A DNA stretch of 64,000 nt from Siphonodentalium dalli (lineage: Eukaryota > Mollusca > Scaphopoda > Gadilida > Siphonodentaliidae). Below, piece by piece: positions 50,830-60,985 of this stretch. The stretch covers positions 50,040,073 through 50,104,072 of the forward strand of contig CP136064.1 in the NCBI GenBank assembly GCA_032622095.1, in the 5' to 3' direction. The notes below the pieces were generated by a model that was not told the origin of the DNA, ran no database searches, and worked only from the letters and a program-made list of their open reading frames with translations. Each line of letters begins with the position of its first letter. Within the stretch, counting starts at the first letter, position 1. Made by a program: the position numbers and the translations under genes.

Positions 50830-51125
50830 CATATTGAATTTAATAGCTTAGCATTCCTACAAATGAATCAATATGATTCAAGTCGCTGCTCATTACAGCA
50901 CATCTAGTCACGAAAGGATTAACATCCATATAATAATATTTGTGACTGCATTATTCTGTTCTCCTTTTTATATGTTACTGCTTGTTTGACTTAGTAGCTA
51001 AGCATTCCTACAAATTAATCAAAAGGATTCAGTCAATTCTCATTACAGCGCATTTAGTAACCAAAGGTTTAACATGCATATAATAATATTTGTAACTGTA
51101 GGATTCTTTACTTTTTTATATCTTC
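50830..51125. repeat. two-copy tandem duplication, ~151-bp period
   Basis: GCATTCCTACAAATGAATCA (50851) recurs as GCATTCCTACAAATTAATCA (51002). The following CTCATTACAGC, TTAACATCCATATAATAATA and TTTGTGACTGYA segments recur in the same order. Confidence 0.8.
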
Positions 51126-51439
51126 TATTAAAAAATCAGAGATCCCTATAGTCAATCTAAAATATGATTGAGTGAAAGGTTATCGTGTTTGTATATGCTT
51201 TAATAGCTGCATATTCTAGTATTCTAGAATTTAACCTACATAATCAGCATCCAGCAAGCGGATGCCCGACATAAACTTCATAAACTGCGTAATCAGAACA
51301 TTGTATGGGTGTCAACGAACTTTAAACGTCTTATTTTTGTTTTTTTTGTAAAATACGTCTACGAAAATAGACAACACTAGCCGATGTGCACCCTCTTCGT
51401 CGGGCTATTTAGGGATTTATTTGTGATCGTCTCCGCCTG

Positions 51440-51905
51440 GACAAACTATTGTTCGATCGGCCCGGAAACATGCCTATATGAGCGAATATGGTCAAGGTCG
51501 AGGACACGGTCGCACGTGAAATTGGACCCACCCATATTGTTCCCGGTATCAAAGTAGGCCTACATTATACCAAATTTGAATCGGATCGGTAGAGGTACAG
51601 AATCATGCCTATATGAGCGTATATGAGCGAGGTCAAGGTCAAGGACACGGTCGCAAGTGAAATTGGACCCGCCCATATTGTTCCCGCCCATATTGTTCCC
51701 GTGATCAAAGTAGACCCAGCTACCAAATTTGAGTGGGATCGGTCGAGGTCCAGAAACATTGCCTATATGAGCGTATTTGAGCGAGGTCAAGGTCAAGGAC
51801 ACGGTCGTACGTGAATTTGGACCCGCCCATATTGTTCCCCGGATCAAAGTAAGCCTACACACCAAATTTGAGTCGGATCGGTCGAGCACTTTTTCGAGTC
51901 TATAA
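51440..51905. repeat. ~135-155-bp tandem repeat (3 units) with GGTCAAGG motifs
   Basis: GCCTATATGAGCG begins at about 51472, 51606 and 51761. Each unit continues GGTCAAGGTCAAGGACACGG, GGACCCGCCCATATTGTTCC and CAAATTTGAGTCGGATCGGT. The last unit ends TTTTTCGAGTCTATAACACA and ACATACATACATACAGACAG. Apparent frames on both strands are by-products of the repeat. Confidence 0.85.
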
Positions 51906-52517
51906 CACACATACATACATACAGACAGAAGTTCCAAAACATATAATAGATAAAATACAAAGCAGATAACTCTATATATCCCGTCTACGCTCACGCTTTC
52001 CGAAGTCCGGAGCTATGGAATTTCACTATTGTTAACCTGCTATTGACTCATGAAATTTTTGGGCATGCAAAACGCGTTATTTTTCAAACTAGCTGGCGAC
52101 TTTGTGAATTTTGATAGGCGTAACACAGGTTATTGAATAAACATAGAAAGGCAGTGCAATTCATCGAAATTAATGACAAGTGGTGCAAATTTCAACTTAA
52201 TGCATAGTTTGTTGTGTTTATCTTTGTATACTTTCACAAAATTGGCAGTTTGAACCATGTACCATGGCAAATATTAGTCATAGTTTTACCCGTATAGAAC
52301 GATTAAACGGGGAGAGAACCGACTCGATCAGGAGAGAACCCAAACAATTATCAAAGTTCGTGGTTTTTGTCGTCGTTATGACTCGCACAATGGAAGTTTC
52401 GTTATTAGCACGCTCCTTGGTGCCACAGATTGTGATGGGATTGAAAATAACTAATCGAATTATCACCTAGATGCCTTAAAATTGCGTTTTAACTGTCAAA
52501 AATTCGTGAAAATGTAT

Positions 52518-52617
52518 AATTTCGATCATCAGGAACCGTCACAAATCAGTCAAGAACCATCACAAACCGGCGATAGAACGATTTCCGATGTAACAGTTCC
52601 TACACAGTGATTGTGAT
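52518..52617. repeat. right arm of the ~100-bp inverted repeat
   Basis: Reverse-complement partner of 48859-48960 (CATCAGGAACCGTCACAAAT...GTAACAGTTCCTACACAGTG). Confidence 0.6.
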
Positions 52618-53062
52618 TGAGAAAGAAGAAACGTTCTGAAAACTCACGTATATGTGTCTTCGTTTCCAAACGCCCGCATCTCCAAAAATATGTTATAAAA
52701 TCACAATTTCTAGAATATTCTATGAATGAAGACATTTATGTCGCAACAGAACCACACGCTTTCTTTGTAGCCACACGCAGCAACACGCGTGTAGGTTCTC
52801 GCTTACAGTGTGTTAAAGTTAAGAACAGATATATTTTTCCATGTTCATCTCAGTGATGATGGATTTTTTTGATTTTTCACATTTACCCACTGCGAGTGCT
52901 GCAGAAACGAAACGATATCAAATTTACCTTTTTTTCCAGCGCTATATCGACGAGTTTGTTCGAAAATCTTCCACGTAGGTATGTTTTGGTATTCATCTTA
53001 CCAAATTATATGCACAACTATGCATGTGGTTCGAACGAGCCATGTCCGTTACCTAATACGCA

Positions 53063-54108
53063 CACGATTAAATAGTGAAATATACTCAATCGGGTGTTCA
53101 CGATTAGATAGCGAAATATACTTAATCCGGTGTTACCGATGATATAGTGAAATATACTTAATCGGGTGGTCACGATTAGATAGCGAACTATAATCGGGTG
53201 TTCACGATTAGATAGCGAAATATACTCAATCGGGTGGTCACGATTAGATAGCGAAATATACTTAATCCGGTGTTCACGATTATATAGTGAAATATACTTA
53301 ATCGGGTGGTCACGATTAGATAGAGAAATATACTTAATCCTGTGTTCACGATTATATAGTGAAATATACTTAATCCGGTGTTCACGATTAGATAGTGAAA
53401 TATACTTAATCGGGTGTTCACGGTTATATAGCGAAAATATGCTTAATCGGATGTTCACGATTAGTTAGCGAAATATACTTAATCGGGTGTTCACGATTAG
53501 ATAGCGAACTATAATCGGGTGTTCACGATTAGATAGTGAAATATACTTAATACGGTGTTCACGATTAGATAGAGAAATATACTTAAATCCGGTGTTCACG
53601 ATTAGACAGTGAAATATAATTAACCCGGTATTCACGATTAGATAGCGAAATATACTTAATCGGGTGTTCACGATTATATATCGAACTATAATCGGGTGTT
53701 CACGATTAGATAGCGAAATATACTCAATCGGGTGGTCACGATTAGATAGCGAAATATACTTAATCCGGTGTTCACGATTATATAGTGAAATATACTTAAT
53801 CGGGTGGTCACGATTAGATAGAGATATATACTTAATCCGGTGTTCACGATTAGATAGTGAAATATACTTAATCGGGTGTATACGATTAGATAGTGAAATA
53901 TACTTAATCGGGTGTTCACGGTTATATAGCGAAAATATGCTTAATCGGATGTTCACGATTAGATAGCGAAATATACTCAATCGGGTGTTCACGATTAGAT
54001 AGCGAACTATAATCGGGTGTTCACGATTAGATAGCGAAATATACTTAATCCGGTGTTCACGATTAGATAGTGAAATATACTTAATCGGGTGTTCACGATT
54101 AGATTGCG
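53063..54108. repeat. 36-bp satellite array (~29 units) with ~498-bp higher-order repeat
   Basis: The basic unit starts GTTCACGATTAGATAGCGAA and ends TATACTTAATCGGG. A 32-base variant (GCGAACTATAATCGGG) occurs near 53186, 53505, 53683 and 54004, and a variant CGGTTATATAGCGAAAATAT at 53421 and 53919. Matching variants are separated by 497-499 bp, so the array grew by duplicating ~14-unit blocks. Because 36 is divisible by 3, it produces long repetitive frames on both strands that are not genes. Confidence 0.95.
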
Positions 54109-54606
54109 GGTGATAACTCGATATAGAACGTACTTTGAAGAAAAATAACGAAGATTTTTATAAAATAATTGACAACTGCAGAGCTCTAGGTAGCAAGCAG
54201 CTTATTATACAAATTTACGATTCTTGAATTTGTGTAGGGATTGAATTTCGACTCGAGTCAGTATAAAACAAAAAGCTCGCTACCGGTTTGCTGATTATCT
54301 TTGAAGGAAAATTCAATGAGCGGGGACATAAAATCATATAGCCTACGTAAATTCGGCAATCTTTTTTTTTTTAGATGGCCATGAAGTGTCTGGTGGTGTC
54401 CCGAAGTTATGGAAGGGTGTGGGTATTTTTATGCTGCTGACTTTTTAGCAGTAAATGGGGTAGTTGTGGGTATGCAGGATTTGAGTTTGAAAACAAATAC
54501 CGGAAATAGCGTTCGTTGTCACAGACTGGTGTTTCGGATGACGTTCTAAGGGAAAATTTACCACTTTAAGTTCAAATAGGCTTAGCCCATCGGGTGGAAC
54601 TTATAG

Positions 54607-54981
54607 TTAAAGACATATTATGTACTTGTCCTGGTGCACGACAAGCAGCGGTTAGTATCCAGGCGCTATGTCAACTGGATGAATGTAGCTTTCTACTAAC
54701 ATCGCGAAACTATGAAGCAAATCGACCGTACCACTCCATAGAAAATATCGTCTGAATTACGCTCAAATGTAAATATTTACTACTCGATTCGGGACGCATC
54801 TATCGGCGATAAACTAACGAAAATGATTTCACCGTCGAGAGTCACTGCATTGAATTAATGGTTAAGAATGATCGTGTGTGTTGTCAATTTGGATATAGTA
54901 TTTGTAAACATTACTACTTCGAACAAGATTATTCTCCATTTATATGTTATCACCATACCGGAGTATTTCACATCACTTTAA
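54607..54981. mobile_element. TTAA family 5 MITE (~375 bp), solo copy
   Basis: TTAA at 54607-54610 and 54978-54981. Starts AAGACATATTATGTACTTG and ends GTATTTCACATCACT. Terminal inverted repeats are short and imperfect. It is homologous over its length to 57704-58081. Non-coding. Confidence 0.7.
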
Positions 54982-55120
54982 CACTGCATGTCGCCTATGA
55001 AAAATAATTAACTGTTTGTTACCTTTAACACACTTCTTCAAATATCTCCGTTATTTCGTCAATAACCATATAGCCTCAATCCTATACTCGCGTATCACAT
55101 GTTATCGCGATTTAATAGCA

Positions 55121-55164
55121 ATCGCTATCTAATTGTGAACCCCGATTAAGTATCTTTCGCTATC
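55121..55164. repeat. solitary inverted satellite unit
   Basis: ATCGCTATCTAATTGTGAAC then CCCGATTAAGTATCTTTCGC is a single, slightly diverged unit of the 36-bp satellite in the opposite orientation, about 1 kb beyond the array. Confidence 0.75.
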
Positions 55165-55204
55165 AAAACGTGTGCGCATTGGCTGTGTCCGTACACAGTT
55201 TCGT

Positions 55205-55252
55205 TTTAATGTGCATCGTTTATTTATTTATTTATTTATTTATTTTTTTATT
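55205..55252. repeat. (TTTA)n microsatellite
   Basis: About seven TTTA units followed by a T run. Confidence 0.85.
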
Positions 55253-55440
55253 GGAATAAACCGACACCAATGAAGGAATGTAAATATAAACAGAGGTACA
55301 CATTATAAAGTTATTATTACGCCACAAGGTGGTGTAAGTTGTTTTTGAGTTTTTGATAATCTGTGGAGCAGTGAGCGAATACATTGTGGGAGAATAGGTT
55401 TTTGTACCTTGCTCAATCGAGCGATAGAATCACGTAAATG

Positions 55441-55575
55441 TTGAAATTGTAAAGTTAACGCCACCGCAAATAATATGTTCTTGAAAATATAACTCAAACA
55501 TACCGATAGAGTCAGGACAGGCTGAAATTGTAAACTTAACGTCACCGGTGTAATAATATGTTCTTGAAAATATAA
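55441..55575. repeat. two-copy tandem duplication, 81-bp period
   Basis: TGAAATTGTAAAGTTAACG and AATATGTTCTTGAAAATATA recur 81 bp apart (55442 and 55523). Confidence 0.75.
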
Positions 55576-56119
55576 ATAATCTGATAGCCTGAAAATAATG
55601 TATAACCCATTGGGAACCCCTGGTGTAGTGAAGTGAATTATGGGTAATTTTAATTGCAGCGCGCATGTCTGTTCTGTTGGAGACTTGGATTAACCGCCAT
55701 CTTTTATTTTCTGGTCATCAAGTCAAAATTGTATCGTATACCCGAATTCGCGGAGATCCCCTAAAATAAGCGATATATATAGATTTTAATGAGGGAACGG
55801 GTGCGTATATGTCAATTGATACGTATCTTAAACACATAACGACACGATCACCATAATAGAGGTCTGTTCTATCAATTGTATATGCGCCGAGTTCACTTGG
55901 TGCAAATCAAACGGCGATAAATATTCTCGTGTGCCAGAAGGACTCCTTAAAGTTGTGAATAAGATGAATATTTATTAGATGTTATTTAACAAGTCATTAG
56001 TTAGCGCCTATATTAGCGCTAACTAATGAATAATATTTTATATTATAATTATATTATAATTTATATTTATGGCCAATATGATCTTGGTGGCGTTACCATT
56101 TCTGACTATGGATTTCTTG

Positions 56120-56276
56120 TACAATGTTGTGTACAGTATGAGTTTTTCTTGTACGAGTCCAGGTTGTGGTGAAAAGTCATATTGGACGAGACACGCCAGT
56201 GTCGAGTCCAATATGACTTTTCACCACAACCTGCATGGACGAGTACAAGAAAACTCATACTGTACACAACATTGTA
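56120..56276. repeat. long palindrome, ~70-bp arms
   Basis: TACAATGTTGTGTACAGTAT...AGTCATATTGGAC pairs with GTCCAATATGACTTTTCACC...CATTGTA around a short GACACGCCAGTGTC stem. The sequence GTCCAATATGACTTT recurs three more times at about 56545-56615. The palindrome sits inside family G sequence (TGATCTTGGTGGCGTTACCA immediately left). Confidence 0.85.
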
Positions 56277-56633
56277 TAATGACATTTTTATTATCCATCT
56301 GTATGTTTATCCAAATTTTGGAAATAAAACTTTTGTGCTTATTTTTGGTATTTGTCGGCACTTAATTCTCTATTAAAGCCTGTACCGTATATTGATCATC
56401 AGAAAGCATGATTTGGAAAAGTAAACACGGAAGTGAGAAAAAACTCAATGCGGAAGTGAAACGTCTGCTAAAATCCATCAATGTTGCGCGCGCATCACAA
56501 TTTCACCGATTCATTTCGCAATAGAGTTAATTCGTGACGTCACAGAGTCCAATATGAAAAGTCATATTGTACAGTCGGGAGTCCAATATGACTTTCGGGA
56601 GTCCAATATGACTTTTTCCAGGACTATCACGTG

Positions 56634-57011
56634 GACCATAGGTCGCCTCGCATATATAAGAGAATGCATTGGCCTAACAATTTTTTATCATTTTTTTTAA
56701 ATAAATGTTTCTTACAATTTTTAGGACATAAAATAAAAAAAACATCCATTACCCTGCAGGGAGACCCACGCATACATAGAAGCATATAGAAGAGTGTCGT
56801 CTGCTCATGTTTGTCTGGGGCTCTGTATGGGTGAAATTATAAAATTGTTAAAGAATACAAGAAAAAATTATTAAAATTGTAAAAATTGTTAGGCCAATGC
56901 ATTCTCTTATATATGCGAGGCGACATATGGTCGACTCGCATATATAAGAGAATGCATTGGCACAGGGTAAAAAAATCCCGACTTAAGACTGGATTTGATA
57001 TGGCGGGTCAC
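56634..57011. mobile_element. GTGACCC-family MITE, left end truncated
   Basis: Starts in the middle of the left cassette (ACCATAGGTCGCCTCGCATA). It carries the central segment inverted relative to copies 1 and 2 (CATGTTTGTCTGGGGCTCTG), the full right cassette (56892-56966), and the terminus ending GATATGGCGGGTCAC. Confidence 0.8.
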
Positions 57012-57209
57012 AATATATGGTATGGGTACACATATCATCAATGACGAGTAGTTACCCATACAAGACATGTTCAGATAATAAGTTCAACAAACGACCTTAT
57101 ATCGTTCGTGTGTTGAACTTACTATCTAAACATTTCCCTCAACAAATAGGGCTCCTTCTCACTTTTATTGATCTATAGTCCAGTGTATAGTCTGCTTTTA
57201 TCACCTTAA

Positions 57210-57703
57210 AGGCACATGCGGCCTTAATTGTCGAAATTATTCATATTTGTTCCAAACACCGTAAACAGACAAACATTAAAACGCATACAGTTCCGTTCAT
57301 ATATACCATGACCATCGCGTAAACGGCATGTTATCATAAAGATCTACAATATTTTACCTAAGCAGGAGCCTGATTGTGTTACAGAAGACAGCACAATGCT
57401 ACTGGCTAATCACACACAAATGACATAAACGCTCTTTATTAGTTCCATATCAGGTATTCACCAACAAAGAACGCTCTTTATGTTTACCATCATAATATAA
57501 ACAAACTTCAGAAAAGTAACTTTTTATGCTTTTGTATACATAACAATGGTCAAACATATGACCACAACATACTGTTTATGCGATATTTATTATTTGTATA
57601 CGGACAAAGTCTATCTACATTTTGATGTTCTTTCTGTTTGTGGCGGATTTTGACGGGTGGAGATATTTTCACATGATACCTATCGCCAAGGCCAACCGTA
57701 CCT
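57210..57703. mobile_element. TTAA family 1 MITE (494 bp) nested in family 3
   Basis: TTAA at 57206-57209 and 57704-57707. Ends AGGCACATGCGGCCTT and AAGGCCAACCGTACCT are somewhat diverged. Exactly 494 bp, like the copies at 18413 and 19914. Confidence 0.85.
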
Positions 57704-58081
57704 TTAAAGTCATATTATGGACTTGCTCGGGTGCGTGAAACTTATCAGTTAGTATTCAGGGGCTATGTCAACTGGAGGAATGTAGCATTCTACTAACATC
57801 GCCGAAATTTTCAAGCAAATCGGCCGTACCATTCAATAGAAAACATCGTCTGAACTACGCTCAATTGTAAATATTTACTTATCGATTCGGGACGCAACTA
57901 TTGGTGATAAACTAACGAAATCGATTTCGCCACCCAGAGTCACTGCATTTAATTAATATATAAGAATGACGATGTGTGTTGTCAATCTGGATATCATAAT
58001 TGTAAAAAAAATTACTACTTTAAGCAAGATATTCTCCATTTCTATTTGATCACCCTACCGGCGTGTTTCACATCACTTTAA
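57704..58081. mobile_element. TTAA family 5 MITE nested in family 3
   Basis: Shares its left TTAA with the preceding element and ends GTGTTTCACATCACT-TTAA at 58078-58081. The host family 3 sequence resumes immediately with CATCCCTCCAAATGAATAAT. Confidence 0.75.
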
Positions 58082-58366
58082 CATCCCTCCAAATGAATAA
58101 TAGACCATTCAGATGTACACTTTTTAACTGACTTGGAGAAACATATTCAGCGCCGGGAACATTCGTCAACTTTTGCCCGAAAATTGCGGCAAGATGTCTC
58201 ACATCGAAGTGAATGTCATCGTTATCTCCCCTACATATAAATAATTCAACCAAAAAATAGCGAATGAGCTATAAATTTATGTCACTTTTTTTCTAGCTCA
58301 TTGTGAATCCCATCCCCGTTTTAATATGGCCGTTGAGAAGAATTTATTGTTTGAGGAACTTGTGAA

Positions 58367-59819
58367 ATATGTCGTTTTTTTGCAGTTCCCGTGAAGAGTT
58401 TGGGGATATATAGATCACTTTTTTTGTTTAAACATATTTATTTGTCCCATTTAATATCACATAATAAATGACACATACAATTTTTATACAGACAATGGGA
58501 TTGGAGGACAAGTGCTGTCTCAATTCTGAGTACCTTTTCTCCCGTTTGGTATTACACTGAAAAATAAATAAGAACAATGGCAAAGCAACATGACTACCAA
58601 AAGCAAGTTGAACATATATACAGACTGCACATATCACCCGTCGTTCCACTTCAACTATTAGTTGAATATATAGATCACTAGGGCGTTTTCCATGTTAAAG
58701 TGATATGAAAACATCTGCCGTGGACATTTGGTGGGAAAAAAGAATACTCTTGCTCAAAGTGTTACACGTATTCTCATAAATTGTATCCAAAATGGCATCA
58801 CAAAAGTCATTCTTATACATGGATTATAAGTATAGTGGACCCACCTTGTCGGAGTGATTGTCATTTTTGTTTCTCGCGATTAATTCGTCCCAACAATAAA
58901 GAAGTATTCATTTATTTACAATTACGCGGACTTCAGACGCTATCATTTTAAATCGCACAATCGACGTGGTTGGTATTGACGTGTGTGTGTGTGTTTTTTT
59001 TAAAATATTTGTTATTGGGATCAAAACATGAACATCATAAAAACATTAATTCGCAAAAAATAAAAGACGACAATTCGGTTTTACAGAGATGTATACATCA
59101 ATCTAGTGGGTTAGACAAATATTTTGAGGACACCTGGTTTTCATATCTCCATGAAGATACAGATGTTTTAAAGAAATTGTCATGTGCTCTTCTGTTCGTG
59201 GTGCTGTACTGACTAATTATTCTTAGTTTAAAAGAAATGTTGCTATATATCAGCTACATGTGCATATCGGGCAGATGTACCCTTGTCAGATGCCAATATT
59301 GGAGGATCCTGAAAAGTCATGTGGTCTACTATCTCAGAAAGAAACTATATTTGACAGCACACTGTGACCACTATCTTTGAACAGGCCATATATACATGTC
59401 CATCTATCTTGATGGTATGTATGCGTGTATGAATGGTAGAGGGGTTGAACACATTATTAGCACGCCCGCGTGTATACTGTAGGCCAAATATTAGAAACAT
59501 GTGGGCCGATGGGACTTTTATAAATAGAAAATTGTTTTTTCCGGTTTATTTTTTAAAAGTCGAACTGCGCGACCAGGAGGCCGGTTACAGGTAAAAGGTG
59601 TAGTTGGGAATTTCAATTTCGTTTATTGTCCTTTACATTATTATGTCAATAATGTTGATTTTTGGTTTGTGACAAGCTATGTCAATTACCAATAAAAGAA
59701 ATTTAAAAGAAAATTTTTAAGTCTTATATTTCAACTTTTATAGATATTTTTCGTTCTGCAGCCCACTGATGGTTGTGGTTGGAGACGGCCGAGACGGCCG
59801 CCGGTTCGTTAATTAGGTG
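58367..59819. other. gene-free stretch, one weak frame
   Basis: An 80-residue frame at 58970-59212 reads plausibly as protein (segment GLDKYFEDTWFSYLHEDTD) but matches no family I recognise and lacks splice or repeat support. Confidence 0.35.
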
Positions 59820-60370
59820 CTGGTTGTTATTGTTATTTTAACGGAATTCTGAGTTGGTCATTCGCGAAACCAATATATTTTATATTCTATAATTAAAATC
59901 ATGGGTATATAATATGATCTTGTTTATGGATATTGTAGTAAGTCTAATCTGGCCGTGTCAAATTGAGCTATAGCGATGTGATTTCTCGCAGGACAACGCA
60001 TTTCGGGTTTTCGTGGGGGTGTGTATCCGCTGGATGTCTTATAGTTGCAGTATGTAACAATTATGACCGCGTTAATTGCTTTCGATGTTTAGGTATGAAC
60101 AATGGCTGGATCATGCACTCTTGGCGGGAACACAATACCTCCGATTTTTTTATCCGCATTTAGAAGCTTTCTGGTGTGGTGAATGAGAAACCTGCAGTAA
60201 TAAGCCGTAGTTGTTTGTAATAATTCGAAGGATTAGTTGTTTTAACGGAATTCTGAGGGGGTGAAATCATGTAACCAATATATTTTATATTATAATTTAT
60301 ATTTATGGCTAATAATATGATCTTGAGGGCGTTACCATTTCTGATTATGGTTTTCTTGTAAACACTGTGC
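59820..60370. repeat. dispersed repeat, family G copy 2
   Basis: Same landmarks as 33340-33940. The TTTTAACGGAATTCTGAG...CCAATATATTTTATATT block occurs twice here (59838-59895 and 60240-60295). Contains the conserved YDRVNCFRCLGMNNGW segment. Confidence 0.6.
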
Positions 60371-60529
60371 TACATCTGCTATTTATTTTTATGTATGTTC
60401 GATTATTGTATCAGGAGAGGGGCAAATTATTAGTTTTGTAACTTGTGCCCCGATCCTTATGTATATTATCTTTATAGATACATTAAATTATGCTTAAAGT
60501 AAAAAGTAGTCACTGTGCCAGACTTGGAT

Positions 60530-60985
60530 ACTGATTAGTTTGATGCACTGATGACAGTTATTTTCTAGCCATTGATAGTTACATTACTGTTTGGGACATT
60601 TGCTCACTCTTGTTCCATGCGCACAATGATCTAGGCTTAAATGTCTTAGTTATAAGTTTATTTATGTCAATTTTACATTTCTCGAAGCCTCTTTCCAAAG
60701 GGTGTCGGGAAGGAAGTTTTTCACCTTACCGTCCCATAAGCAACATGCCATAGCTTAATGTCATCTCCACTAAGGCCCACATGAGGTCCCAGTAACATAA
60801 ATATGGTGTTTTAGCAGTTATAGTTTGTTTTAAACTGCTACAAATGTCAAATACGGCAACAAAGAGGTCTTTAGTAAAAACAAATTGCATTAGGCTGTAA
60901 AAAATACGTTTTTTGCCTCTCGAATTACCCACCCACCCCGGCATACCTTCCTGCAATTTTTTGTATTACCCCCCCCCCCCACCCG
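60530..60985. repeat. poly-G-edged dispersed repeat, inverted copy
   Basis: Reverse complement of 9868-10285: TGATGCACTGATGACAGTTA, then CATATGAGG-like CACATGAGGTCCCAGTAACA, then CGGCATACCTTCCTGCAA, then a C run at about 60968-60980. Confidence 0.65.

Larger units (their letters stand above)
57041..58366. repeat. 1.33-kb direct duplication, copy A
   Basis: By eye identical to 62675-64000 at a constant 5,634-bp offset, except two adjacent bases (57286-57287). It contains a family 3 MITE whose internal site ATCACC-TTAA-CATCCCTCC is filled by a 494-bp family 1 element (57210-57703) and then a family 5 element (57704-58081) sharing one TTAA. To the right, about 58144-58366 is unique sequence in both copies. 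Confidence 0.9.

Noticed and set aside
51560-51994. 144-residue minus-strand frame
   Set aside because: Most of it is the ~140-bp GGTCAAGG tandem repeat translated; a second frame gives near-identical repeated peptides.
53018-53992. Minus-strand frames of 146 and 175 residues (and plus-strand equivalents)
   Set aside because: They are translations of the 36-bp satellite, which stays in frame because 36 is divisible by three; the peptides are simple repeats.
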